Under the pieces are notes generated by a model. The model was given only the letters and a program-made list of their open reading frames with translations, ran no database searches and had not been told where the DNA came from. 64,000 nucleotides of DNA from Nocardioides speluncae (GTDB taxonomy: Bacteria; Actinomycetota; Actinomycetes; Propionibacteriales; Nocardioidaceae). Below, in pieces: positions 55,769 to 64,000 of this stretch (the stretch's first letter is position 1; each line of letters starts with the position of its first letter). Where the stretch lies: NCBI RefSeq assembly GCF_003121585.1, contig NZ_QEOO01000022.1:62001-126000 (forward strand), given 5' to 3'. The position numbers and the translations under genes are program-made.

Positions 55769-56062
55769 CTAGCACTCGTCCCCTCGGTGCGCCCCCGGGC
55801 TAAACCGCCCACCGGTCCGAACGGAGCGAGTGTCGTGCGCAGAAATACGGACGCAGTGACTGTCGGGCCAGTTATTGACCACTGCCTTTCCGTCGACTGC
55901 ACGTCCACAGACGTTCCTGAGGACCGCATACTTGCTGCCGCTGGTGGTGTAGTTGCGAACCCATTCCACGCAATCCGCTGCATCGGCAGTGCTGGAACCG
56001 CTGACAACCAATACCGGCGTCGCCAGAGCAAGCGCGGCGATGTGGGCGAGACTCTTCCTCAT
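55769..56062 (-). CDS. small secreted Cys-containing protein
   Basis: A 97-residue protein with a clear signal peptide (1-29, cut near ADA-AD) and a 68-residue mature part with four Cys (CVEWVRNY, NVCGRAVDG, SHCVRIS, DEC), probably two disulfides. GGAGG lies just upstream of the ATG. It interrupts the usual prmC-threonylcarbamoyl-AMP synthase pair, has its own terminator and lies in AT-richer sequence than its neighbours (55850-56190), all signs of insertion. No family was recognised. Confidence 0.7.
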   Translation of the reverse strand: MRKSLAHIAALALATPVLVVSGSSTADAADCVEWVRNYTTSGSKYAVLRNVCGRAVDGKAVVNNWPDSHCVRISAHDTRSVRTGGRFSPGAHRGDEC

Positions 56063-56192
56063 ATGTCCTCCGAGGCTTCCACTGCGGCCCCCCGTTGAAG
56101 CCGCGGTGCTTTACCTTGGCAGTGCCTTTGAGGGCGATCAAGCGGGCAAACACTGGCCTGTGGATAACTCACATTCGAGCCAGTCGGACTGC

Positions 56193-57041
56193 TCAAACGG
56201 AGGCTGCCAGTCGTGCCGTGACGAAGCGCGGACGCCCCGCAAGGTCGCGATTGTCGCGCACGTCGCGCCACCGGCCGGTCGCCGCGAAGACGGCTGGTGC
56301 GGACTCGCCCTGGGCGTCGGCATGCTCGGCGCCGACGACGCCGCCGTCCTTGAGGAGTACGGCGGCCCGCCGCTCCAGGACCCGGATCGCGTCCAGGCCG
56401 TCCTGGCCCGAGAACAGGGCGAGGTGGGGGTCGTGATCGCGCGCCTCCGGGGCAACCGACTCCCAGGCCTCGAGCGGGATGTACGGCGGGTTGCAGACCA
56501 CCACGTCGACAGTGCCGTCGAGCTCGGGAAACGCGTCGGCCATGTCGCCGTGCCGCAGCTCGACGCCGGTGCCGGCGAGGTTGCGGGCGGCCCAGCCGTG
56601 GGCAGCTTCGTCGAGCTCCACGGCGTACACCTTGGCGGCTGGGACCTCATCGGCGATCGCGCGGGCGATCGCCCCTGACCCGGTGCACAGGTCGACGACG
56701 ACCGGCTGCTCGATCCGGGTCACATGCTCGATTGCCCAGCCCGCGAGCAGCTCGGTCTCCGGCCGCGGCACGAAGACGCCGGGGCCGACCTGGAGGTCGA
56801 CGTAGCGGAAGCCGGTGGTCCCGGTTAGGTGCTGCAGTGGCTCGCGGTTGGCGCGCCGGGTGACGAGCGCGTCGTACGCCGCCGCCTGGTCCGCCGTCAG
56901 CTCCGGAGCATCGAGCCCGAGCCGGGACCGGGTGGTGCCGAGCACGTGCGCCAGCAGCTCGGCCGCGTCGTACTCGGGCGAGGCGACGCCGGCCGCCCGC
57001 AGCCGGGCGACGGCCTCGCGGACGACCTCCCGCGGGGTCAC
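56193..57041 (-). CDS. prmC: release factor glutamine methyltransferase
   Basis: A 282-residue N5-glutamine methyltransferase with SAM motif [12 protein letters not shown] and the NPPY motif at residues 184-187. It methylates the GGQ glutamine of release factors. The GTG start overlaps the prfA stop (GTGA, 57038-57041), which fixes the start and couples enzyme to substrate gene. Confidence 0.95.
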   Translation of the reverse strand: MTPREVVREAVARLRAAGVASPEYDAAELLAHVLGTTRSRLGLDAPELTADQAAAYDALVTRRANREPLQHLTGTTGFRYVDLQVGPGVFVPRPETELLAGWAIEHVTRIEQPVVVDLCTGSGAIARAIADEVPAAKVYAVELDEAAHGWAARNLAGTGVELRHGDMADAFPELDGTVDVVVCNPPYIPLEAWESVAPEARDHDPHLALFSGQDGLDAIRVLERRAAVLLKDGGVVGAEHADAQGESAPAVFAATGRWRDVRDNRDLAGRPRFVTARLAASV

Positions 57042-58111
57042 GCCTCGATCGCCTCGAGCCGGGAGGCGAGGTCCGCCTCCACACACGAGGCGATCACCGG
57101 CTGCAGCTCGCCGTCGAGGACCGTGTCGAGGTTGTAGGACTTGTAGCCGGTGCGGTGGTCGGAGATCCGGTTCTCGGGGAAGTTGTAGGTGCGGATCCGC
57201 TCGGAGCGGTCGACGGTGCGGACCTGCGACTTGCGCGCCTCCGACGCCTCGGCGTTGGCGGCCTCCTCGGCGGCGGCGAGCAGCCGGGCGCGCAGGATGC
57301 GCAGCGCCGACTCCTTGTTCTGAAGCTGCGACTTCTCGTTCTGGCAGCTGACCACGATCCCGGTCGGCAGGTGCGTGATCCGGACCGCCGAGTCGGTGGT
57401 GTTGACGCTCTGGCCGCCGGGGCCCGAGGACCGGAACACGTCGATCCGCAGGTCGTTCTCGTCGATGGTGACGTCGACCTGCTCGGCCTCCGGCACCACG
57501 AGTACGCCGGCCGCCGAGGTGTGGATCCGGCCCTGCGACTCGGTCGCCGGCACCCGCTGCACCCGGTGTACCCCGCCCTCGAACTTCAGCAGCGCGTACG
57601 GCGCCTCGCCGGGCTCCGGGGTGCCCTTCGCCTTCACCGCGACCGTGACGGACTTGTAGCCGCCGAGGTCGGACTCGGTCGCGTCCAGGATCTCGGTCTT
57701 CCAGCCGCGCCGCTCGGCGTACCGGCTGTACATGCGGAGCAGGTCGCCGGCGAACAGCGCGGACTCCTCGCCGCCCTCGCCGGACTTGACCTCCAGCAGC
57801 GCGTCCTTGCTGTCGGAGGGGTCGCGCGGTACCAGCAGGTGGCGGAGCCGCTCGTCGGCGGCGGCCCGCTTCTCGGTCAGCACCTCGGCCTCGGCTGCGA
57901 AGTCCGGGTCGTCACTGGCCAGCTCGCGCGCGGCCTCGATGTCGTCGCCGAGCTGGGTCCACTCGTGCCAGGTGCGGATGATCGCCGACAGCTCGGCGTA
58001 CCGCTGGTTGAGGCGCTTGGAAAGGCCCTGGTCGGCGTGGGTCGCCGGGTCGGCGAGCTGCTTCTCCAGCTCGGCGTGCTCGGCCTCGAGCCCGGCTACG
58101 GCCTCGAACAT
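57038..58111 (-). CDS. prfA: peptide chain release factor 1
   Basis: A 357-residue class I release factor with the peptidyl-hydrolysis GGQ at 232-234 ([10 protein letters not shown]) and the anticodon-mimicking PAT motif (VPATESQGR) that assigns it to RF1, reading UAA and UAG. prmC follows in the same transcript, rpmE precedes it. Confidence 0.96.
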   Translation of the reverse strand: MFEAVAGLEAEHAELEKQLADPATHADQGLSKRLNQRYAELSAIIRTWHEWTQLGDDIEAARELASDDPDFAAEAEVLTEKRAAADERLRHLLVPRDPSDSKDALLEVKSGEGGEESALFAGDLLRMYSRYAERRGWKTEILDATESDLGGYKSVTVAVKAKGTPEPGEAPYALLKFEGGVHRVQRVPATESQGRIHTSAAGVLVVPEAEQVDVTIDENDLRIDVFRSSGPGGQSVNTTDSAVRITHLPTGIVVSCQNEKSQLQNKESALRILRARLLAAAEEAANAEASEARKSQVRTVDRSERIRTYNFPENRISDHRTGYKSYNLDTVLDGELQPVIASCVEADLASRLEAIEA

Positions 58112-58211
58112 GGCGACTCCTCAGATCTGACCTGACAGTGGGTTTTGCGGGCGTAAGAAAGGGCGCCGGTTGCACACCATGGAGGGTGTGACAACCGGCG
58201 CCCTGACGAAG

Positions 58212-58427
58212 CTACTTGGCAGCCTTCTTGGCGTAGCGGGCCTCGAAGCGGGCGACGCGGCCGCCGGTGTCGAGGATCTTCTGCTTGCCGGTGTAGAACG
58301 GGTGGCACTGCGAGCAGACGTCGGCGCGGATGGTGCCGCTGGTCGCGGTGCTGCGGGTGGTGAACGTCGCGCCACAGGTGCAGCTCACCTGGGTCTCGAC
58401 GTACTCCGGGTGGATGTCCTTCTTCAT
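58212..58427 (-). CDS. rpmE: 50S ribosomal protein L31, zinc-binding form
   Basis: A 71-residue L31 with zinc ligands Cys16, Cys18, Cys38 and Cys41 ([21 protein letters not shown]), the C+ form. A zinc-free paralog, if present, is outside the window. In many actinobacteria rho lies just upstream; here a repeat-bearing gap and an MFS gene do. Confidence 0.96.
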   Translation of the reverse strand: MKKDIHPEYVETQVSCTCGATFTTRSTATSGTIRADVCSQCHPFYTGKQKILDTGGRVARFEARYAKKAAK

Positions 58428-58584
58428 GGTGTCCTCTCTCAGGTCGCCGGGTCGCCACCGCGCTTGTGCGGGACGTGAACCGGAACCAGCGCCCTAGTCT
58501 GCCACCTGCCCGAGCGGGCATGCGAATCGGCAGGCATTCGGCGCAGTGCTCCCTCAACCGGTCACGCGCACGGTTTGTTCCCGC

Positions 58585-58685
58585 CGGGACGTCATACGAA
58601 CCGCGAGCCATAGCGACCAGTCCGTATGACCTCCCGCGGGACGTCATACGAGTCGGCGCCTGTAGGTGCCCATTCGTATGACGTC
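58585..58685. repeat. four alternating copies of GACGTCATACGA
   Basis: The motif occurs at 58585-58599 (+), 58622-58636 (-, two mismatches), 58637-58651 (+) and 58673-58685 (-), making two adjacent hairpins. The last copy overlaps the stop codon of the MFS gene. It lies in the 256-bp gap before rpmE (58428-58683), in which no gene is seen. It could terminate the MFS transcript or bind a regulator. Confidence 0.7.
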
Positions 58686-59985
58686 AACCTCTCGACGCCG
58701 ACGCCGACGCCGGTGCTGGCGCGCTGCGGCGCACGACGCCGAACATCAGCAGGGCGGCGGTCGCGGTCAGGCCGACCATCACCGAGGCCATAGGTACGAC
58801 GGTGGTGCTGCCGAAGGCCCCGACGACCGGGGCGATCGCGCCGCCGACACCGAACTGGAGGCAGCCGAGCACGGCGGCGGCGGTGCCGGCGGAGGCGCCG
58901 TAGTTCGCCAGCGCGAGAGCCGGAGTGTTGGGCATCGCGAACCCGGCCAGGCCGAGGTTGGCGGCGAGCGGGACCACCACGACCGCCAGTCCGCCCCAGC
59001 CGGTGAGGCCGAGGGTGAGCAGCACCAGCGACGAGCCCAAGGTCATCAGGATCGCACCGGTCAGCACCTGGATCAGGCCGAACCTGCGCAGCAGCAGCGG
59101 GTTGATCTGGGAGCCGAGCACGAACGTCGCGGCGTTGATGCCGAACACGACCGCGAACTCGCCCTCCGACAGCCCGAAGCCGTCCTGCAGCACGAACGAC
59201 GCGCCGGCGACGTACGCGAACAGGGTCGCCATCATCGCGCCGCCGATCAGACCGAGGGCGAGGAAGCGGCGGTCGCGCAGGAGTGCGCCGTACGCCGTGA
59301 GGCTGGCGCGGACCCGCGCCGGCTGCCGGCGCTCCGGCGGGAGCGTCTCGCGCAGGCCGAACGCGGCGACGCCGATCAGGGCGACCGCGGCCACCATGAT
59401 GACCAGGAAGATCGTGCGCCAGCCCGACCAGGTCAGCACCACACCACCGAGCGTCGGCGCGATGATCGGGGCCAGGCCGATCACCAGGATCAGCCGCGCC
59501 ATCAGCCGTGCCATCGCGATTCCCTCGAACTGGTCGCGGACCATCGCCATCGCGGTCACGCTGACCGCGGCGCCCGCGAAGCCCTGCAGGACGCGGACCG
59601 AGGCCAGCATCTCCGCCGAGGGCGCGAGCGAACAGAGCAGTGACGCGAGCGCGTGTACTCCGAGGCCGACCATCAGCGGCCGGCGGCGGCCGAAGGCGTC
59701 CGAGAGCGGACCGATCACCAGCTGGCCGACGGCGAGGCCGAGCAGCATGCCGGTGAGGGTGAGCTGGATCTGCGAGTCGGAGGCGTTCAGGTCGTCGGCG
59801 ATCTCCGGGAACGCCGGGAGGTACATGTCGATGGTCAGCGGCCCGAGCGCGATCAGCGCGCCGAGGACGATCACGAACTGGACGTAGCGACGGCCGGCGG
59901 GCTCGGTGCGGTCGGGGGTCTGAGAGCGCGAGGCAGCCGCGCCGAGGGTCGTCGTCACGTGAGCCTCAACCCGGTTGCGGACCAC
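58684..59985 (-). CDS. Bcr/CflA-type MFS multidrug exporter
   Basis: A 433-residue 12-helix permease with the Bcr/CflA opening GALIALGPLTIDMYLPAFPEIADDL, loop motif GPLSDAFGRRRPL, and RVLQGFAGAAVSVTAMAMVRD. The family exports bicyclomycin, chloramphenicol and other compounds. GTG at 59985 follows GAGGGA; a GTG at 59958 behind GAGG is an equal alternative. It is divergent from the SOS mutasome operon, with an 8-bp-periodic repeat between. Confidence 0.92.
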   Translation of the reverse strand: MVRNRVEAHVTTTLGAAASRSQTPDRTEPAGRRYVQFVIVLGALIALGPLTIDMYLPAFPEIADDLNASDSQIQLTLTGMLLGLAVGQLVIGPLSDAFGRRRPLMVGLGVHALASLLCSLAPSAEMLASVRVLQGFAGAAVSVTAMAMVRDQFEGIAMARLMARLILVIGLAPIIAPTLGGVVLTWSGWRTIFLVIMVAAVALIGVAAFGLRETLPPERRQPARVRASLTAYGALLRDRRFLALGLIGGAMMATLFAYVAGASFVLQDGFGLSEGEFAVVFGINAATFVLGSQINPLLLRRFGLIQVLTGAILMTLGSSLVLLTLGLTGWGGLAVVVVPLAANLGLAGFAMPNTPALALANYGASAGTAAAVLGCLQFGVGGAIAPVVGAFGSTTVVPMASVMVGLTATAALLMFGVVRRSAPAPASASASRG

Positions 59986-59987
59986 AA

Positions 59988-60027
59988 CATTCCCTCATTC
60001 CATCATTTAGTCATTCGAACATATGTG
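59988..60027. repeat. five 8-bp units of CATN(5) in the divergent promoter
   Basis: CATTCCCT, CATTCCAT, CATTTAGT, CATTCGAA and CATATGTG follow one another with no gap. Four start with CATT. The AT-rich track lies between the MFS and imuA' starts and runs into the LexA box. It may be a regulator array or only curved promoter DNA. Confidence 0.5.
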
Positions 60028-60030
60028 CGA
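60015..60030. promoter_or_regulatory. LexA (SOS) box of the mutasome operon
   Basis: TCGAACATATGTGCGA matches the actinobacterial LexA consensus TCGAAC-N4-GTTCGA at all but one position. It ends 10 bp before the imuA' start, placing LexA over the promoter. It is expected to make imuA', imuB and probably dnaE2 damage-inducible. Confidence 0.8.
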
Positions 60031-60040
60031 AGATGGTGGA

Positions 60041-60688
60041 GTGAGCCGATCCGCCATCCTCGATGACCTGCGCAAGCAGATCCGGACGATGGAGCGCGGG
60101 ACCGTCGCGACCGCACTCCCGGTCCATCCGCTGCTCGCGCCGGCGTTCCCGGACGGCCTGCGGGTCGGGTCGGTGTACTCCCTGAGCGGCTCGCTCACGC
60201 TCGCCACCGCACTGCTGGCGGAGCCGTCCCGAGAGGGCGCCTGGTGCGGCGTCGTCGGCCATCCCGACCTCGGCATCGAAGCGGTCGCCGAGCTCGGGGT
60301 CCAGCTGGACCGGCTGGTGCTGGTGCCGGAGCCGGGCCGGCAGTGGTTCGGCGTGGTCGCGGCGCTGGTCGAGGTGCTCGGTGTGGTCGTGGCCCGGCCG
60401 CCGGCCCGGGTCTCCCCCACCGACGCCACCCGGCTGGCAGCGCGGCTGCGTGAGCGCGGCACGGTGCTGGTGGCGACCGGGCCCTGGCCTGGTGCTGCCG
60501 CCGACGTACAGGTCAGCGGCAACGCCTGGGGCGGGGTCGGCGACGGCCACGGTCTGCTCAGCGGCCGGCGGATCTGGCTCGACGTCCACGCCCGGGGCAG
60601 CCGGCCACGACAGGTCTCGGTGACCCCACCCGGCTGGACCGAGCTGCCCGAAGAAGCCAGTACGACGAGCGAGGCGGCGAGTGCATGA
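60041..60688 (+). CDS. imuA': mutasome accessory protein ImuA'
   Basis: A 215-residue RecA-fold protein of the ImuA'/SulA-like group (GLRVGSVYSLSGSLTLATALLAEP, GVVGHPDLGIEAVAELGVQLDRLVLVPEPG). No normal Walker A is kept, as in the family. It connects DnaE2 and ImuB to damage-induced mutagenesis. GTG at 60041 is used; an ATG at 60023 lies within the LexA box. Its stop overlaps the imuB start as ATGA. Confidence 0.92.
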   Translation: MSRSAILDDLRKQIRTMERGTVATALPVHPLLAPAFPDGLRVGSVYSLSGSLTLATALLAEPSREGAWCGVVGHPDLGIEAVAELGVQLDRLVLVPEPGRQWFGVVAALVEVLGVVVARPPARVSPTDATRLAARLRERGTVLVATGPWPGAAADVQVSGNAWGGVGDGHGLLSGRRIWLDVHARGSRPRQVSVTPPGWTELPEEASTTSEAASA

Positions 60689-62235
60689 GCCGGGCGCGGA
60701 CGCTGGCGCTGTGGTGCCCCGACTGGCCGGTGGTCGCCGCCGCCCAGTCGCATGCCCCGGCCCGTGGCCAGGCACCCGTCGCGCTCATCGACAAGGGCCT
60801 GGTCAGCGCCTGCTCGGCGGCGGCCCGGGAGGAGGGGGTCCAGACCGGGCTGCGGGTGCGCGAAGCCCAGAACCGCTGCCCGGAGCTCGTCGTACTCGCC
60901 CATGACGAGGTGCGCGACGTGCGGGTCTTCGACGCCGTGCTGCGGGTCGTGGAGGAGGTGGTGCCGGGGGTGCAGATGCTGGAGCCCGGGCTTGCGGCGG
61001 TCCGCGCCAAGGGGGCCAGCCGCTTCTACGGCGGTGAGGAGCAGGCCGCCCGGGCGCTGGTACGCCGGGTCCGCGAGCAGCTGCCGACGCTGCCTCTGGC
61101 CGACCTCCGGGTCGGCGTCGCGGACGGGACGTACGCCGCCCAGCAGGCCGCTCGGCACACCACGCCCGGCCAGCCGCTGGAGGTGATCCCACCCGACGGC
61201 TCCCCCGACTTCCTGGGAGCGCTGCCGATCGGGGTGCTCGACGACCGCAAGCTGGTGACCTTCCTGCGCCGGGTCGGGATCGACACGCTCGGTGAGTTCG
61301 CGGAGCTCTCGCCGCCGCACGTGCACGCCCGGTTCGGTGACGCCGGGCGGGAGGCTCATCTGCTGGCCCGCGGTGCGGTGCTGCCGGCGGTCGCCCCGCG
61401 CACGGTCCCACCCCACCTCACCCGCGAGATCGACTTCGAGCCCGGCCTGGACGGGCTGGAGCAGGTCGCCGCCAGCTGCGCTCCGCTCGCCGAGAAGTTC
61501 ATCGCCGCCCTGGTCGCCAGCAACCTGGTCTGCACCCAGCTCCAGCTCCGGGTGTACGCCACCAGCCTGGCTGCCCCGCCCGTCGAGCGGGTCTGGACCC
61601 ACCCGCGACACTTCGCCCCCACCGACATCGTGGACCGGCTCCGCTGGCAGCTGGCCGAAGGGCTGACCGACGTGGTGGTCCGGGTCGAGGTCGCGCCGCT
61701 GGCCGTCGACGATCGAGGCCACCACGCCCGCGGCCTGTGGGGCGAGGGCCCGGACGAGCGGGTCCAGCACACCCTCACCGGGCTGCAGAGCCGGCTCGGG
61801 CACCTCGGCGTACTCGCCTCCGCCGTGGTCGGCGGCCGCCTGCTCGCCGACCGCCGGCTGCTCAGGCCGTGGGGTGAGGCGATGCCGAGTCACCGCACCA
61901 ACAAGCTCGACCAGCCCTGGCCCGGCCGAGTCACCGGCCCCGCCCCGTCCATGGTCTTCGCCACTCCCCCAGCCGTCCGGGTGCTCGCCGAGGACAACGC
62001 CCCCGTGCGCATCACCGACCGCGGCGCCCTGTCCGCCACCCCCCGCTGGCTCTGCCAAAACGACCACCGAGTCGCAATCACCGGCTGGGCCGGTCCCTGG
62101 CCCATCCGCCAGCGCTGGTGGAGCCCGGCTCAGCACCGCCGCCTCGACCGCTTCCAGGTCCTCGCCGCCGACGGCACCGCGTGGCTCCTTCTCTTGGAGA
62201 AGGGCCGTTGGCTCGCGGAGGCGCGTTATGACTAG
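60685..62235 (+). CDS. imuB: ImuB, catalytically inactive Y-family polymerase
   Basis: A 516-residue Y-family relative (LALWCPDWPVVAAAQ, AREEGVQTGLRVREAQNRCPEL, SRFYGGEEQAARALVRRV). The acidic pair and SIDE motif of active polymerases are absent, as in known ImuB, which acts as a sliding-clamp-binding hub for DnaE2. The C-terminal region holds the basic/aromatic domain seen in ImuB. Coupled to imuA'. A 157-bp hairpin element follows 16 bp after the stop. Confidence 0.94.
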   Translation: MSRARTLALWCPDWPVVAAAQSHAPARGQAPVALIDKGLVSACSAAAREEGVQTGLRVREAQNRCPELVVLAHDEVRDVRVFDAVLRVVEEVVPGVQMLEPGLAAVRAKGASRFYGGEEQAARALVRRVREQLPTLPLADLRVGVADGTYAAQQAARHTTPGQPLEVIPPDGSPDFLGALPIGVLDDRKLVTFLRRVGIDTLGEFAELSPPHVHARFGDAGREAHLLARGAVLPAVAPRTVPPHLTREIDFEPGLDGLEQVAASCAPLAEKFIAALVASNLVCTQLQLRVYATSLAAPPVERVWTHPRHFAPTDIVDRLRWQLAEGLTDVVVRVEVAPLAVDDRGHHARGLWGEGPDERVQHTLTGLQSRLGHLGVLASAVVGGRLLADRRLLRPWGEAMPSHRTNKLDQPWPGRVTGPAPSMVFATPPAVRVLAEDNAPVRITDRGALSATPRWLCQNDHRVAITGWAGPWPIRQRWWSPAQHRRLDRFQVLAADGTAWLLLLEKGRWLAEARYD

Positions 62236-62251
62236 TGACCACTACCGCCCG

Positions 62252-62408
62252 GGGACGCCGCGGCCGGTGTCGGCGGGGGCTCGGCGGGCGGCGTCAAGCG
62301 GCTTGGCCGCGGCGCGCGCCAACGGCGCGCTACCCAAGAAGACGTCGTGCGCGCGACGCGCCGCCGCAGCGACCGCCGAGTCCCCGCCGACACCGGCCGC
62401 GGTGTCCC
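62252..62408 (+). repeat. dispersed repeat family 2, copy Y
   Basis: Inverted arms 62252-62287 and 62373-62408 pair at 34 of 36 positions. The core (62285-62371) contains a 30-bp block (62285-62314) and a 19-bp block (62353-62371) identical to the reverse complement of copy X (6354-6466), while the arm sequences differ. It fills the gap between imuB and dnaE2. It could stall or terminate transcription between them. Confidence 0.8.
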
Positions 62409-62475
62409 TACCCAGCCGCCCGCCGGGTGACCGACCCCGCCGACCGCCGGCTCCCCATGAGCGGGGGGCCGGGTG

Positions 62476-64000
62476 ATGGGCTGGAACAACCCTCCGATCC
62501 CGTGGCGGGAGCTGGAGCAGGCGCTGTCGCGCGGCGTACCGCCGAGTGGTCGGGTGCGTCCGAAGTACGACCGTAAGTTCGACGGCGGCGACGCACCTGC
62601 GTTCTCTCGCAAGCGGGCGAAGTTCGAGGCGCCGGAGATCGACCGGGCACTGTCTGCGGTGCCGTACGCCGAGCTGCACGCCCACTCCCACTACAGCTTC
62701 CTGGACGGCGCGTCGTCGCCGGAGGCGCTGGTGGTGGAGGCGGCCAGGCTGGGCCTGTCGGCGATCGCGATCACCGACCACGACGGGGTGTACGGCGCGG
62801 TCCGGTTCGCCGAGGCGGCCGAGGCGTTCCCCGGCTTGAAGACCGTGTACGGCGCGGAGCTGTCACTCGGCCTCGACGGACCGCAGAACGGTGTGCCCGA
62901 TCCCGCCGGTGAGCATCTGCTGGTGCTGGCCCGCGGGCAGGAGGGGTACCACCGGCTGGCGGGTGCGCTCACCGATGCCCACCTGGCGCCGGGGGCGGAG
63001 AAGGGGCGGCCGGTCTACGACCTCGATGCGCTCGCGGCGACCGCGGACGGACACTGTCTGGTGCTGACCGGCTGCCGGAAGGGCGCCGTACGCACCGCGC
63101 TGGTCCGCGACGGCGAGGCCGCCGCGCTCCGGGAGGTGGAGCGGCTCAAGGAGCTGTTCGGCCCCGACAACGTCGTCGTCGAACTGTTCGACCACGGCCA
63201 GCCGCTCGACACCGTCCACAACGACGCCTTGGCGCTGGTCGCGGAGCGGGCGCGGCTGCCGGTGGTGGCCACCAACGCGGTCCACTACGCCACCCCCGAC
63301 GAGTACCCGCTGGCGACCGCGATGGCGGCGGTCCGGGCCCGGCGCAGCCTCGACGAGATCGACGGCTGGCTGCCGGGTGCCGACGCCCAGTTCCTGCGGT
63401 CCGGCGCCGAGATGGCCGAGCGGTTCCATCGCTATCCCGGGGCGGTCGAGCTCACCGCCGACCTCGCCGCCGACCTGGAGTTCCCGCTCCGGGCGATGCG
63501 TCCCCAGCTCCCGCTCAGCCACCTCGTCCCTGCGGGCGAGACCCCGATGTCGCAGCTGCGCCAACTGGTCGAGGAGGGCAGGCGCGAGCACTACCCCGAC
63601 GCCGACGAGAAGGTCGAGGAGCGGCTGCGGAAGGAGCTCAAGGTGATCGGGGAGCTCGACTTCCCCGGCTACTTCCTGATCGTCCACGAGATCGTGAGCT
63701 GGGCGAAGAAGCAGGGCATCCTCTGTCAGGGCCGGGGGTCCGCGGCCAGCTCCGCGGTCTGCTACGCGCTCGGCATCACCTCGGTCGACTCGGTGTACTA
63801 CGACCTGCCCTTCGAGCGGTTCCTGTCCGAGCTGCGCAACGAGGCGCCCGACATCGATGTCGACTTCGACTCCAGACGGCGTGAAGAGGTGATCCAGCAC
63901 GTCTACGGCACCTACGGCCGCCGCAACGCCGCTCAGGTCGCCAACGTGATCACCTACCGCCCCAAGAACGCCGTACGCGACATGGCCAAGGCGCTCGGCT
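62476..64000 (+). CDS. dnaE2: error-prone DNA polymerase DnaE2, 3' end outside window
   Basis: The first 508 residues of a C-family polymerase of the DnaE2 (ImuC) type. The PHP domain opens with [22 protein letters not shown] and [10 protein letters not shown]. The palm has the aspartates of [12 protein letters not shown] (Asp459, Asp461) after [18 protein letters not shown]. DnaE2 extends past lesions and causes SOS mutagenesis with ImuA' and ImuB. The ATG at 62476 follows GGGTG. No LexA box was seen directly upstream, so it likely depends on the imuA' promoter across repeat Y. Confidence 0.95.
   Translation, partial: MGWNNPPIPWRELEQALSRGVPPSGRVRPKYDRKFDGGDAPAFSRKRAKFEAPEIDRALSAVPYAELHAHSHYSFLDGASSPEALVVEAARLGLSAIAITDHDGVYGAVRFAEAAEAFPGLKTVYGAELSLGLDGPQNGVPDPAGEHLLVLARGQEGYHRLAGALTDAHLAPGAEKGRPVYDLDALAATADGHCLVLTGCRKGAVRTALVRDGEAAALREVERLKELFGPDNVVVELFDHGQPLDTVHNDALALVAERARLPVVATNAVHYATPDEYPLATAMAAVRARRSLDEIDGWLPGADAQFLRSGAEMAERFHRYPGAVELTADLAADLEFPLRAMRPQLPLSHLVPAGETPMSQLRQLVEEGRREHYPDADEKVEERLRKELKVIGELDFPGYFLIVHEIVSWAKKQGILCQGRGSAASSAVCYALGITSVDSVYYDLPFERFLSELRNEAPDIDVDFDSRRREEVIQHVYGTYGRRNAAQVANVITYRPKNAVRDMAKALG

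Overview
The window is GC-rich, densely packed actinobacterial chromosome. The gene content and order point to the Nocardioidaceae (Nocardioides-like): an ethylmalonyl-CoA pathway gene set, a NucS mismatch endonuclease, an ImuA'-ImuB-DnaE2 mutasome, and an F-type ATP synthase operon in the usual actinobacterial setting (rpmE-prfA-prmC-threonylcarbamoyl-AMP synthase-wecA-atp-DUF2550-cobalamin adenosyltransferase). No tRNA, rRNA, CRISPR array, prophage or full-length insertion sequence was recognised. Several genes appear to be read from leaderless mRNAs.

Layout. 1-13400 is mixed accessory and regulatory content: a GNAT-Nudix fusion, a DesK/NarL-type two-component system, TetR, LysR and HxlR regulators with divergent or convergent partners, a CnoX-like thioredoxin/TPR protein, a Ser/Thr kinase and small membrane proteins. 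13619-18064 holds meaB, thiolase, methylmalonyl-CoA epimerase and crotonyl-CoA carboxylase/reductase, followed by a Scy/FilP-like coiled-coil gene and an AI-2E family permease. 20925-29261 has transporters, an ECF sigma factor with its membrane partner, a secreted Hcp-fold protein and a secreted M6 metalloprotease. 29439-41647 has a duplicated 3-hydroxyacyl-CoA dehydrogenase, nucS with a frameshifted follower, D-amino-acid oxidase, a sulfatase, ferritin, a slipin and ethylmalonyl-CoA mutase. 44278-58427 is the cobalamin adenosyltransferase, the complete atp operon and translation-related genes. 60015-64000 is the SOS-type mutasome, with dnaE2 cut by the window end.

The genes tie together in two ways. 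Thiolase, hydroxyacyl-CoA dehydrogenase, Ccr, epimerase and Ecm, with the B12 support proteins MeaB and adenosyltransferase, cover much of the ethylmalonyl-CoA route for C2 assimilation. NucS and the mutasome sit on opposite sides of the mutation-rate balance (mismatch repair against error-prone synthesis).

The least explained content is non-coding. Two dispersed repeat families are present. One is a 157-bp element in two copies (18066-18222 and 41731-41887) with perfect 17-bp terminal inverted repeats; all four sequence differences between copies in those arms are matched on the opposite arm. The other has a conserved core of about 86 bp enclosed by copy-specific stems (6354-6466 and 62252-62408). 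Two further loci (26286-26401 and 58585-58685) each carry four alternating or nested copies of one short motif. A duplicated GNAT 3' end flanks a collagen-like gene, differing only at synonymous sites.
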